Position numbers and translations under genes: made by a program
In this document: piece after piece, positions 1-11,348 of the stretch
How the letters are laid out: every line of letters begins with the position of its first letter
Numbering within the stretch: the first letter of the stretch is position 1
Assembly: GCA_963457665.1 (NCBI GenBank)
Contig: OY735202.1
Location: 45,533,403 to 45,597,402 of the forward strand
DNA length: 64,000 nucleotides
DNA from: Thysanoteuthis rhombus
Taxonomy: Eukaryota; Mollusca; Cephalopoda; Oegopsida; Thysanoteuthidae
Direction of reading: 5' to 3'
Notes under the pieces: model-generated
What the model saw: only the letters and a program-made list of their open reading frames with translations
What the model was told of the DNA's origin: nothing
Databases searched by the model: none

Positions 1-107
1 AAATCCTGGATATAAGTGGCTGCCACAAGCATTCACTAAGATATCCAAGACCCAACAACCCACATTATTGGTTGCTTTCAGGACCCCTGCGCATCTCATC
101 ATTGCAA
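1..107 (-). repeat. Intronic structured repeat, copy 1 (in an RPS10 intron)
   Basis: This stretch matches 780-886 over its length with about three differences, at an offset of 779 bases. It lies in the RPS10 intron left of 483, in the same orientation as the second copy. On the RPS10 strand it contains a perfect box C motif ATGATGA (minus strand of 96-102). It can also form a stem between the strands of CTTGGATA and TATCCAGG, where a base change relative to copy 2 keeps pairing as G-U. The left edge of the window cuts off the flank. One copy per intron of a ribosomal protein gene suggests a snoRNA-like transcript, but no clear D box or H/ACA pair is visible. Confidence 0.55.
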
Positions 108-482
108 CAGTCCCCAATTGCAGATTTTATATTCCTGGCAGCTCTAGCTCCACTATGGCCTAGCTTGAACTTGTACAAAATAAGATGGAAATGATGCTAT
201 TTTGAGAGAGATAGATATGGAGAAATAAAGACCACTTCAAACTAAAAATTAGTAATTCCATGTGACAACCTGATAATCAGAAAAATACTGTACACAGGTT
301 TTCCCTTAGTATAATTTGGGCAATCATGTAAATCTTGAATCCCCTCCAAGGTTTCACCTCCCTATATCAATAGAGCTCATCCAGTTATTACTTCCAAAAT
401 GAGAAACTAGCTGTGTGTTCATGTTTAAGCAACAGCCCTGTGGCTGTGATCTGATCATTGATTGAATGTTGGAACAACTTAC

Positions 483-1512
483 CCTTTGGTCTTGGCCCAC
501 GAGTGGCCTCTGTACGAGTCTGCCTTTTCAGAGTAGCAGGAACAATTTCTGAGGGGAGATGGAGGAAGTCACGCAGATACTGGATGCCTTCATTAGTGAG
601 ATACCAATAATAGTGTCTCCAGGCAAACTGTTCATTGACAAAAGCACGAGATTTCAAACTCTGAAAATGAAAACAAACAATATCAGTGCCAAAGAATCAA
701 ATTTCCTTCCTAAATATATCTTTTCCTATTTTTTTTCTTCAAATGATTCCTAATACCAAGCTCAGAATATGCAGAATCGAGATCTTGGATACAAGTGGCT
801 GCCACAAGCATTCACTAAGATATCCAAGACCCAACAACCCACATTATTGGTTGCTTTCAGGACCCCTGCGCATCTCATCATTGCAATACTCGTTTGCAGA
901 AGACTGTACAACAAAATATTGTTTGAACTTGACCCTATGCCAAGTCTATATTAGGTATATGTTATTGTATTCAAGGTTTAAAATATGAGTTCCCCCACAG
1001 CAGTATGTAATCATAAAATACAATTTAAACCTAACAGAACCGTCATAAGATTTTATTCCCCTCTGCTTACAGGAAGTAGGCCAGAGATGACAAAAAATTT
1101 CAGTTCATCAATATTGTATTTGGCAGTTAGTGGCAAATTTTAATGAAATAGAAATGTTTATTCCAAATGTGAAATCTTGTTTATGAATCAACTCAAAACC
1201 TTTTAATAGAGTAATATAGAAAAAAAGAAAGAAAAAAAAAATCAATGAAAATGAATACAGAAACAAATGCTTCATCAAAATTGAATAAGTAACAATCTAT
1301 GGGAAAACTCGAGATATGCATGTTCAAGAAAAACGAATTGAGAACAGAAAATATTCTGAACTAATGCTCACCGTAAGTGCTTTGATCACGTGGAGGTTTG
1401 GTACATCAATTTCTGGATGTTTCACTCCAGTGAAGTCTTTCTTGGCAACCATGACACCCTCTTTGAAGAGGTGTTCATAAATAGCCACGCGATTCTTTTT
1501 TGGCATCAACAT
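483..1512 (-). CDS. RPS10: 40S ribosomal protein S10 (eS10), 5' part, continues past the left edge
   Basis: Component of the small ribosomal subunit head. Two coding exons are visible on the minus strand. The first (1512 down to 1372) begins [19 protein letters not shown] and follows a ttgtcag acceptor; it ends at 1372 before a gtgagc donor. The second (660 down to 483) follows a tttcag acceptor, carries [20 protein letters not shown], and ends before gtaagt at 482. The junction keeps frame (KALT then SLKSR), giving 106 residues plus one base of the next codon. All of this matches the S10 plectin-like domain almost residue for residue; the basic Gly/Arg-rich tail lies in exons left of position 1. 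The start is the first ATG, one base inside the exon, and the 5'UTR is on a separate exon at 3180-3214. Introns: 661-1371 and 1-482 (the latter runs off the window). Identity is certain from family knowledge. Confidence 0.97.
780..886 (-). repeat. Intronic structured repeat, copy 2 (in an RPS10 intron)
   Basis: Second copy of the element at 1-107, inside the intron 661-1371. On the minus strand it shows ATGATGA (875-881), a hairpin with stem AGCAACC/GGTTGTT, and a second hairpin with perfect stem CTTGGATA/TATCCAAG. Similarity to copy 1 stops abruptly after ATTGCAA on one side, so the unit has a sharp edge. Either an intron-encoded small RNA duplicated between introns or a small mobile repeat would explain it. 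Confidence 0.55.
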
Positions 1513-1513
1513 T

Positions 1514-3179
1514 CTGACAAAGAAAAGGTAAACATTTTTCATTTAAGCAAAGATACAAATTACAGGAAGGCACATAATAAATTCTTACCAGAAACAGACA
1601 AATCGCACCAGGTATTAATGTTATGAATAGGAACAATCAGTTACAAATGAAAACGCCTGAAAAACTATAACTCAGGAGTAAATCATCTGAAGTCAGCTAA
1701 ATCAGGAAATTATGGGAAGCTATTGTCAGTTGGTAAAATACAACAGACTGCTTCCAGTCTACATCGATCCACCATTATAGCAATTTCATAAGATGAGATG
1801 ATAAGCATCAATTTGGAAATGAAATACTGGATATTGTGTGCTTTTCTTGAAAATACCTACATTTTGTTCGCGTTATGAAATAACACCAAAACAGAATGAC
1901 GGAGATAATCTTAGATACACATTTCGCCAAGTGATGAGTAACCTCCCTTTATTGCTCGGTATTTAACCCACACAACGTAAGATCGCTAACTTGAGAAACT
2001 ATCGAAGGGGGATAGGCGCTGAAGTATCAGTACCTCTCAATTCTAGGAGAATAATTACGAAGCTGAGCTCAATCTTGTATGGGGCCACAATACTACAACA
2101 TCGAGCAAGAATTAAACTCCACTCTACGTAATTGGTTTGCTCTGAAAATTGTGTTCCGGGATGGGGGTTTGTAACCACATGGTGAATACCAGCGATATAT
2201 TGAAACATGTTCGAACATTAAAATATTTTTTAAAAGTTGCCAGATTTCTGAAAATATTGCTATGGCCTAGGCCCTCATGACATCCGTTTTAATGAAGAAA
2301 TTATAATGCAATAAAAACGAATGTTAAACCATTCATATTGCAACTTAAACGAAGAATCAATTACTCGTACAATCTTTTTTTTTTCTTCAGACAGAAATCA
2401 ATTCATATCAAGGAGTCCCGGAATCCGACACACATTTCAATGTACCAGGATAGTCCATGAACACGATCTAAGGATAAATTCTAAAAATGTAATCAAATCA
2501 AAACCTAAGTGGTCTACCCTATTGTACATAGAAATAAAAATGAAGGCCTAGATTCAATCTGGTTACGATTTCGAAGTAGAAATTGACTACAGGGAGCATT
2601 TCCAGCGCACGTAACATAGAAGAAATTTAGTATTCGGTTTGTATGGAACTGAATTGTAGCGGTTGGAGTCAGATTCGATCATTATATACTAGAATAAGAG
2701 ATAAATATACAATAAGTCATCCAAGAGAGATCATAGCCGCCACATTACGAACGGAAAAGTGAACAAAAATGGAAGTACGGTAGATATCATTTCGAAGCAC
2801 TAGGTACACGTGCCAACAAATCGTTTTGTTGTTTTTTCATCATGGGATACATAGAAAAAACGCATGGAGTCCAAGTCAAATTACAGGTTAGAAAATATAT
2901 CGTGAACAAAAACCAAAGGATAGTAATTTTAAAGTAATACAGAGAGCATAATTGTCAAAAAGTTATGATTCAAGATGAAAAGAGCATGCTTGCTCATGAA
3001 GAAAAAGACGGGCGCTATCAATCCCTAGAAAAGACACTTAATATATCGATTTTTTACAGCGAAAATTGAAATAAAATGACGATATACAGTCTACACTTAC
3101 GTTCTCACAAATGATTGAAAACCGATGCAACTTTAAACTTGACAAATTATGTGGATTTAAAGAAGGAGAGATTACTTAC
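1514..3179 (-). other. RPS10: RPS10 intron 1
   Basis: Bounded by GTAAGT (3179) and ttgtcag (1514). It holds no coding sequence or recognised repeat that I can see. CpG dinucleotides are noticeably more frequent here than in the DNA beyond 3.3 kb, in keeping with an unmethylated 5' region of a housekeeping gene. Confidence 0.6.
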
Positions 3180-3214
3180 TTGACTGTTGAGAATGGCGTC
3201 TAAACCGGAAAGAG
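3180..3214 (-). promoter_or_regulatory. RPS10: RPS10 non-coding exon 1 with 5'TOP start
   Basis: Read on the minus strand, position 3214 opens a pyrimidine run CTCTTTCC, followed by a short leader that ends at 3180 directly before a perfect GTAAGT donor (3179-3174). A short non-coding first exon beginning with C plus a pyrimidine tract is the 5'TOP signature of vertebrate and invertebrate ribosomal protein genes; it places translation under mTOR/LARP1 control. The matching acceptor is the one at 1514, giving a first intron of about 1.67 kb. The exact start base (C at 3214 or C at 3212) is inference. Confidence 0.8.
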
Positions 3215-3698
3215 TGATACCTCGTTTTCAGATTTGTATCTCGCTAGAATTTAACTACAGCAGTGTATTTCCGGTCTCCTCACGGGACTCCACAAGAATC
3301 CGCTTAAAAAAAATTCCTCTATTTGAAAGCAAAAAAGAAAAACATATCTTGAACATAATTCAATAATCTAACGAATAAGTTTTCAATAATGAAGATGATT
3401 AAATAAGTAAAAATCTGTTATTTACTCTAATATTGTAAAATTTTTCTATTGATATATTGTTTGAATTTTTACAAATACCATTAAGATTTAAAAGTAATAA
3501 ATAATGAATAAATACAAGAAAGAATTTAAAAAAAGAAACTTCTTCAATTTCCTTCTTTGTCTTCCCTCCCGATCTTTTTCCTTCTTTTTTTGATTTAACA
3601 ATAGCATTTTATTTTTCTATATTTTTTAGATGGGGCATTTACATTCAAATAGTTTTCCAAATGATTGAATTCCTTCTTGTTGTTTGTTTTGTTGATAT

Positions 3699-3896
3699 AA
3701 TGTTTCAGCTAGCCCATTCTATGGCCTTCTTCAGATGTACTCACTGAATGTGAATTTGGTAGTCACACTACAATATTGAATTCAGGTGTTGTTGTTTTCT
3801 TTCTCTTTCCTTGTTAGACTTAAATTTTCATTACTTGTTCTTCTTGAGTACGGAAATCCAGGCCTAACAAGGAAAGGGAAAGAAAACAACATCAAC
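3699..3896. repeat. Inverted-repeat element with hairpin core
   Basis: Two arms of 33 bases (about 3786-3817 and 3864-3896) are reverse complements with two mismatches, separated by about 46 bases. Immediately upstream, 3699-3734 resembles the hairpin-core motif at 27860-27897 and 46628-46647 (a GCC...GGC stem followed by TTCKTCAG), so this may be a diverged member of the same short transposon family. Confidence 0.55.
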
Positions 3897-6800
3897 AATG
3901 GTTACCATTGGAAAATTCTGTTCACCACCATCACATTTGGATAGTACACCTGAAGATGGCTGGAGAATGGATCGGCCAAAACATGGTGTTAACAACACAA
4001 AAAGACAGAAAGGAGTTCAATTGTCTAAATTGTGTAAAAAACTTTATGAAAGTGTTTTATCCAATTGACTCTTGTCCAGCATTTTCTCACTCACATGCAA
4101 CATTTGTATTTATTTATTTACCATTTTATTATCCCTCTTGGAATATTTCCAATCATATCTATTTTTGGATTGAAATATAATTCATGAAATACTTTTTTGA
4201 TTTACATTAATAAGAACAATATTTCAATAAAGAATAGATTTTCCAGAAAATTTCATCAGACAGATCCTAAAAATGTTCAAGTAAGCTAACGCTCTTTCCA
4301 CTAACCCTGAACAGTTCTAAATTATTTCGAAAACTCTGTACACTTGAGCTATTTTTTATATGACTAGGCAATCTATCCAAAAATATATCACTCCATTAGA
4401 AGAAAATCTATTTGTATATTTAGTTTCAGAAATCTATCCTGTCGAAAAGACTCCAGTTCTTGGATAGATATTAAAAATGGGGTACCATTTTTTAAAATTC
4501 CATTAATAATTTTGAATGTCCTAATCTAATCCCCCCCATATTCTTATCTCCAGCAATTTGAAAAACTCAACAACTTGAGGGTTTTTTTAAAAGTTTTATT
4601 ATAGTTGAGTCCATTAAGATAGAGAAATGAGAGAAAGAGAGTCAGAGAGAAAGAAAGAGAGTGTGTGTGCATGTGTATTTGTAGTATGTTAAACAAAGTT
4701 ATATTTTTACTTTAGTAAAATCTTCTTTTTTATATATTTTTTTTAATTGAATTGTGATCACTACAAACTCCAATCTTTATAAGTTGAATCTTTTATACCA
4801 TTCATCATGGTTACTTTTCATTGAATTCCCTCAAGTTTTGATATTATATTCCAGTTCCCATGCCTAGTAACTAAATTCCAGTCCCCAAGCCTGAGTAAAG
4901 TATTCTATATGAGATCTGATCAATGTCTTGTATATTTTACAAATAACATATGCATCCCTTGAGAGGATACTCCTGATCATACAACCATTTTTTAGATACA
5001 TACAAATTTTTAGTACATAAGACCTCTTTCTGGAGCTCTCAACAAATTAAAGGCTACTATGACTAGCATACTGAACAATAAAATATCAAGCAGGTGACAT
5101 CATAAAAATTGATAAAGTCTTATCCCGCTTCCTTCTTTTACCAGAGTAATCTATTGCAGATTAGTATTTTGATGCAATATATATAGTTACACTTGCATTT
5201 AGCATTCCTGAACTATTTTATACTACCTCTATCCTATAGTGGTGGTTTCACATGCTTGTTATATTTTTATACTAAATGTAACAACTATTATAGGGCAGAG
5301 ATAGTATTCAAGCTATTTGATATTTTCTGAACTTAGGAATAAGAAAGAAAAAACATTCATCCTAAAAACTGTTCAAGAACTATTCATGAAAAATCGATCT
5401 TTATCTATTCAATATATTCTTGTTCCAGAAAATACTTTCATACATTTAAATTATTGATGTATTATCTTCTTTGAAATTTATTGAAATAAATCCTAATTTG
5501 AAAACAGACTGTACTAAAATGCTATCTTCTTAGGGAACCTCACCTAGACTGCACCTCCCCATTGCACTAAAGGGTAGGGTCAGAGTTAATCCCTGAAGTG
5601 TTTCAAAATGTGAATGCCAAGGGAACAAGACAATTTTTATCACCTCGCACATCTACGTGTAAAAGGCCCCACATTTAACCTGACTTGGTATCGAATTTGT
5701 CCTCATGGGGAGACAAATGAAATACTGTACTAAAATGTTATATTTTCAGTGAAAAATTGCTCTGGTCTTGTTTTCATTTTAATCACCCCCTTTTTTTTAA
5801 TTGATACACCCGCAATTCAAAAATTCATGGATTTTGAACAACCATAGCCACCAAAGGTGATAAAATGTTTCATTTTTTTTTATTTGTGTTTGTGTGTTCC
5901 AATGCTCTTGGTCACATCATATTGCTTACAGACTTGAAAATTGGCATCGCTGCCTCACTAGACCTCTTCTAAAAATGATTTTTGGGAAAAAAGCTTTTTT
6001 AACCCTTTGAGACTTTATTCTTATTGGTATAGTCTAATGATAACATCTAGATGTTTCTAGATATTTCTTATTTTCAATCTACTTTAGATGTTTTCCAGTG
6101 AAAAATATCAATGATGTCATAAATGGAATTTATTCTGAGCATACTTTGATAGAATTTTCTTACGTGACTTTAGATTTTGACACTATAGCTTGTTCAATTA
6201 TAGACTGTGATGGCAAGTTCAATTGATTAAAAAAATTTGATAAAATTTTCTTCATCTCTTGTATTGATTGCTGACTGAATTCATTTTTGTGCGTGAGTGT
6301 GTGCATGCACGTGTGTGTGTGTGTGTGCATGTGTAAGTAGACCTTCAAAGTCTTACACAATTTGTTGGGAGGAAAATTCTCGTACATTTCATAAAATATG
6401 TTGGATTTATTTTTAGATTTATTGAATCGGTTCAGATTTGTGATAAAAATCTCATCTTAGATGAAATATGTTTCAAGTAGATTTCTAGACAACACTTGAT
6501 TTCAGAAGCTGATGTACCCAGAAACAAAATTTTAGCCAATCTTGGATACATAATTTTTTAAATTTCCGGGGCAATTGATCCTAGACTCCCTTAGAAGCTT
6601 TCATCCCGCCTTCATTTTCCTCTCTCAACTTGGAAAATAGACTTCTGGGGAGTGGGGGGAGATTTACATGATTCTCACTTATTCTTATCATTGAAACTTC
6701 TGGTGTATGTGTATGTGTCTGTGCCTGTATCTCTGTGTATGCCTGCTTGTGTCTCTGTGTGCGTGTCCTTATTTGTGTATATAGTCTGCTGGAAACACAA

Positions 6801-7105
6801 AATTTGATGAAGAGACCTCAAGGAAATTGTAGTGTTGGAGTCAAACATAAAAGTTATCTGCCCCTTTTATCAAATCTAACCAACTTGCACCATAAAGCCA
6901 TTTGGCTTTAAGTTCATTTCAGGTGTTCAGTTGGTATCCCCCAGAGTTTGTTCTTCTATCAGCAGATCTCCAAGTTATTTGGTAGTTATTCCTTAAAGAG
7001 CTCCACATACATGTCAGTGCTACAATTTATTACTTTCTTTACACAGAAGCTGATGTTTTAAATCTAAATTCAAATACCATTTCATGTGTATTGGCTTTTT
7101 ATACC

Positions 7106-7832
7106 AAGTCTGTCCGGAAAGTATCCAGCCATTTAATATTACTCAATAAATAACCTAACTAGGGTAATGATATCTTAATCTTCTTCAAAGTATACCCCTC
7201 AGGACCTCACATACTTCTCCTGTAATCTGGAAAAACCTAGTGAGTCTGTTTGAGTCAATTATGAGAAAATAAGTGAAAACTGTGGTGATTTCCTTGAGAA
7301 TAGAGACTTACTAGGTTCTTCCAAAGCAAATCTCTCAATATGGAAGAATTTTTCATACCTTAATATGAAAAGTAAGCCTAAATATGAGTCTTTTTGGACA
7401 AATTTCAAATAACCAGGTTTTTCCAAATAGCAGGAAACTCATCCCAGCATCTCTTTGACTTTTTAAAGCAGTCTGCAAAGTTCTCTTCCAGGATTGCGAT
7501 TAACTACCTCATGGCATTCTCCTTAATATCCTTCATGGTCTGAAATCTTTTTGGAAAAAGCCAGAAGTTGCAGGGAGCCAAGTCTAGACAGTATAGGGTT
7601 TAACAGACCTGAGTGATGTAATGTTTAGCAAAAAAAAAAAAAAAAATGCATAAGACTTAAAGAATGATTTGTGCCATCATTGTGAATACCAAGGCCATAC
7701 AATGATGTTAAACTACCATTTAAGTGACTTCATCAAGTTCTCCTCTGATTGGTTGTCAGGTTACATCAAAGCTGTGCGACTATTTCTCAAAATATACAAA
7801 ATGGCTTGATACTTTCCAGAAAGATGTCTTGA
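7106..7832 (-). mobile_element. Degenerate mariner-like DNA transposon, copy 1
   Basis: The ends form inverted repeats: CTGTCCGGAAAGTATCCAGC at the left and, on the other strand at the right, a close match containing CTGGAAAGTATCAAGCCAT. On the minus strand near 7600-7530 a translated remnant reads CLDLAPCNFWLFPK followed by RFQTMKDIKENAM and a stop. This is the conserved C-terminal block of mariner-family transposases (PYSPDLAPCDFWLFPK type). The rest of the transposase is deleted and frameshifted. An A-run at 7629-7645 interrupts it. It cannot be autonomous. Confidence 0.8.
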
Positions 7833-8231
7833 ACCTACACTTTGATTCAGACTGACTATTTAATTACATCTGCCAGCAGGAATCTCTGGTATTCAAAGGT
7901 GGCACTATCTATTAGGAAAGACGTCCTATTGGATAAATCATACACCTGAAGAAAGCCAAAGCATAGTGATGAAACAACTTTCCTGTGACCGCTATTAAAA
8001 TGTTTGACAGTTGAAGTTTGGGTTTAAGATTCCAGTAATATGAAATTTATAGATAAATGTCTTCTAATCTTAAATTATATTTGGCAAATCTTGGTTTTGA
8101 GGAGGCAAAAATTTCAACTATTGTTGAAATCAACAACGGATACAGAAAAGCGCAAAAATAAAGTGATTTGACTTAAACTTTGAGTGAACAAGACATGATC
8201 CAGTGAATGCATCCTTAGTGCTCAAATTTTG

Positions 8232-8423
8232 TCAGTGGTTAAAATCTATCCATTTCTCAAAATATTTTTTTTTCCAAAAAAAGGAAGGGCCATTCTTCAT
8301 TGATGGTACCTTAGACATTTTCAGCAATACCATACCCATAAACATCTTCTGGTTTAGTAACTGGTTTCTTGGGAGAAAATTTGCATTCAATGGTGTTCCA
8401 ATTTCTGATGTTTCATCAATCAT
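8232..8423 (-). pseudogene. Possible fragment of a processed or coding remnant, unidentified
   Basis: The minus strand is open over 63 codons, and another minus-strand frame reads KFSPKKPVTKPEDVYGYGIA before a stop. The composition looks protein-like and differs from the surrounding AT-rich DNA. I do not recognise the family. There are no matching splice signals or partner exons, so a decayed retrocopy fragment is the most I would propose; chance is also possible. Confidence 0.15.
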
Positions 8424-9360
8424 ATTTTTGTCCTTTAAAGAAAAAAAGAAAATCTATCCTTTTTTAGGTTTCAAAAGTGAATAAAAAATCAAATTTGATT
8501 TAAATAGATATGAATTTTGCAAAATAATATACGTACTTACTTATGTTTAGTGAAAAAAAGTTTGATTTCACTCAATTTTCACATAAACTTTTGAATGCTG
8601 TTTTAGTCAAATGAACTTTTGATCAAATCTAGACTACATATCTATTTATTTTTCATAAAACAATCATTTTCACAAAAATATTTTTGTAAAATAAAGTTAT
8701 TTGAAAAGATCTATTTACATACAACTGATGATGGCTGAAGAGTCTCATTTAAAACTGATCACATTTGTTGATAATGTCTCAGTAGGACAATTTGTAGAGT
8801 GTGACACAGCCATCAGGCAGGTTGCACTTTTAAATGTGATTAAGGTCATGACAAAATTCCAAGTATCTCTTTGCTTCTATTTCAATCAATGCATGCATAC
8901 AGACATGACAACAGACAAACAAATTCATACATATATATAAAGAGAGAAATATAGATTGAGATATATAAATTACTCTACAGGCTAAATTCAATAGAGAAAT
9001 CTCTTCCAAAGCAAGTAAGTTGATGTTTCATAGTGTTGAAATCAAGATATATGTATGTGTGCCTTTTGTCTGTTGGAATATTGCTGTAAGTGAAATGAGA
9101 ACCAAACTTTAAGAAGATCATAGCTTGAGGGGAGGTAGTACTTGATCAGTACTGCCGGGGAGCCATGGTTAAATAACATTTTGTAAATAAATTCCTAAAA
9201 CCATTCTGTTGTAAATAACTGATCACCCCCTCAAGAAAATTTGATTTATTGTACTATTTCAGTATAACAACATATTAACCCTCTGAACATCTTTTTTCAA
9301 ATAAATGGATTTAAATTTCTGTAATAAGATCTTTAATTATTAAAACTGCAAAACTTTCTA

Positions 9361-9362
9361 GT

Positions 9363-9394
<32 letters not shown>

Positions 9395-9422
9395 AGACAC
9401 ACACATACATACATATATATAG

Positions 9423-9498
<76 letters not shown>

Positions 9499-9525
9499 TT
9501 ATATATATATATATTTATATATATA

Positions 9526-9614
<89 letters not shown>
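9361..9614. repeat. Compound AC/AT microsatellite
   Basis: A run of AC repeats passes through mixed ACAT/AGAT units into about 190 bases of nearly pure AT repeat with scattered TTT interruptions. Such a tract can extrude cruciforms, is prone to length change, and is likely to be an assembly-fragile point. Confidence 0.95.
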
Positions 9615-9618
<4 letters not shown>

Positions 9619-9947
9619 GCCTCAATATATGAATTTAATCCATTCTTGAGAGTTGTTTGGTTAAAATATTGGTTATTTGACAGAGTTTGGGCTAGGATTT
9701 GTCCAACGAAGGGGCTAACTTCCTCAACAAGGGGGCTTGGTCATCCAGCATCCAGCTGGGGGGGGGGGCATAGGTATGCTCCCTTGGATAATCTTGACTT
9801 TCAAAAGCACTAACATTGCTATCAAGAACTCCTTTTTTCACCACTATGTGGTAAACCCACAAAATAAACAAGATGAACAAAAAAAAATTTTACTTGTATG
9901 CAGCCACCATGAAAAGTATTACGCAGGTCCATATCACTATATTTAAT

Positions 9948-10587
9948 CTCTTTTAGCTGAAGCCAACCATTGGCTATTTGATCACTCTGCCAACTCATTA
10001 TATTAAAGCCTCATAAATGACCCAAAAGAAAGGGAGTGAATTTGAGGGCATTCTTTGATGTTCTATTGTATTTCCAAAAACATCATCAGACTTTCTATTT
10101 TCTCCAATTAGTATAATGGGGTTATTTTTTAGGGGACACTATTTCAAGAATCAATGAAAAAAAAAGATCTATTGTAAAATTTAAATTAAATGTTCTATTT
10201 ATGTACAATAAGACAAGCTATGGAATTGAAACAATTTATTAAGATACAACAGTCAAAATTGATTTTCAAGTAGAATTATTCTGGTGGAATATTTTACTTT
10301 TGCGGAAAAATTAAAATCAGAACAAATGTTTGTGCTTTCTTCATTAAGGTTACAAATGGTGAAAAAATCAAAATAGATAAGAGAATTTATCAGAGAAATG
10401 CGAGTAAATATACTAATTCTATTGTTATTACTTCACTTCATAAATTTCAGCCAATATCAAGCAGCTAAACAATAAATGTATCTGATATATATTTTGAATA
10501 CAAGATCTTTTTGTACATGGATAAAACATATAACTCAAGTTTCACTGTTCAATGGAATGGCAGCAAAGTTGGCTTCAGCTAAGAGAG
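9948..10587. mobile_element. Terminal-inverted-repeat element (MITE-like), about 640 bp
   Basis: The left end reads TTTTAGCTGAAGCCAAC and the right end reads GTTGGCTTCAGCTAAGAGAG, which are reverse complements over about 20 bases. The interior has no transposase. The left 150 bases match 51340-51490 (shared stretch around GATCACTCTG and GAGGGCATTCTT), showing a dispersed family. Superfamily not identified. Confidence 0.65.
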
Positions 10588-10659
10588 ATTTGAGATAGTG
10601 AATGCTACTGGTATCATGCACTAATCTTTCGAACTCAAGAGGGCTTGATCCTTATATAG

Positions 10660-10860
10660 TCAAATGAGTAGCCCTCTGTAGGGTCACTACACAGATAAGA
10701 AGAGAGAACTGACAAAAATTTGAAAATTCCCAAATTGACCTGGCCCAAAATTGACCTTTAGGGGTCACCAGAGGTCAGCATTATCATCATGGGATCAAGT
10801 TACCCCTGTACACTAATTTGCAACCTGTAGGGTGCAACTGATTCAGTGTCTATAAAAGTA
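10660..10860. repeat. GC-richer unclassified repeat-like block
   Basis: A block with repeated GGTCAC/GACC words (two near-copies of AAATTGACC and GGTCACC) stands out from the AT-rich flanks. It lies about 490 bases upstream of the EDEM2 start. It is probably transposon debris; a regulatory role cannot be judged. Confidence 0.25.
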
Positions 10861-11348
10861 GTTATTTAGAAACAAAGTCAGAAAAAAGCAACTGTCATTG
10901 TCTTATCAAACTTTCTAGAATCAAATATATATAAATTGAACAAGAAAGATGCTTTTGATTTCCCATAAACAAGCCTTTCAATGGGAAAAAAACATATTCA
11001 AATCGAATTCATTTAGCAATCAGTGGTGGAAAAGCCGAGTGAAATTTGGAAGATTTTTTTCTTCATCCTAAAAAACTGACAACTGCAAGAGAAGAAAAAT
11101 TCATTAGAATAGATTTGATTTTAATTTCGACCAAAATGTATCATTATACGCGACAATTAATCTTGTACAATTAGCCATACCAACACACATACACAAACAG
11201 AAAGAAAGAAAAAGAAAAAAAAAAAGGAAAGGCCACATTCATCTAGTGCCCGATGTGAAATATTGGTACTCGTGTATTTTACAGCAGCCGGTGTGACACG
11301 AAATAATCTACTTAACAAAAATCCGATACACAATTTCCCCGTCGGAGG

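Larger units (their letters stand above)
3215..11348. other. Intergenic DNA between RPS10 and EDEM2 (divergent genes)
   Basis: No coding sequence is supported here. It holds an inverted-repeat cluster near 3.7-3.9 kb, a purine microsatellite near 4.62-4.67 kb, TG-rich tracts near 6.3 and 6.7 kb, a mariner relic at 7.1-7.8 kb, the long AC/AT tract at 9.36-9.61 kb and an inverted-repeat element at 9.95-10.59 kb. The last 200 bases before EDEM2 are richer in CpG and probably contain its promoter. I see no clear TATA box there. Confidence 0.7.

Noticed and set aside
11150-11348. ER stress response element upstream of EDEM2
   Set aside because: An inverted CCAAT (ATTGG near 11262) is present but there is no CCACG or CGTGG at the required spacing, nor a TGACGTGG site.
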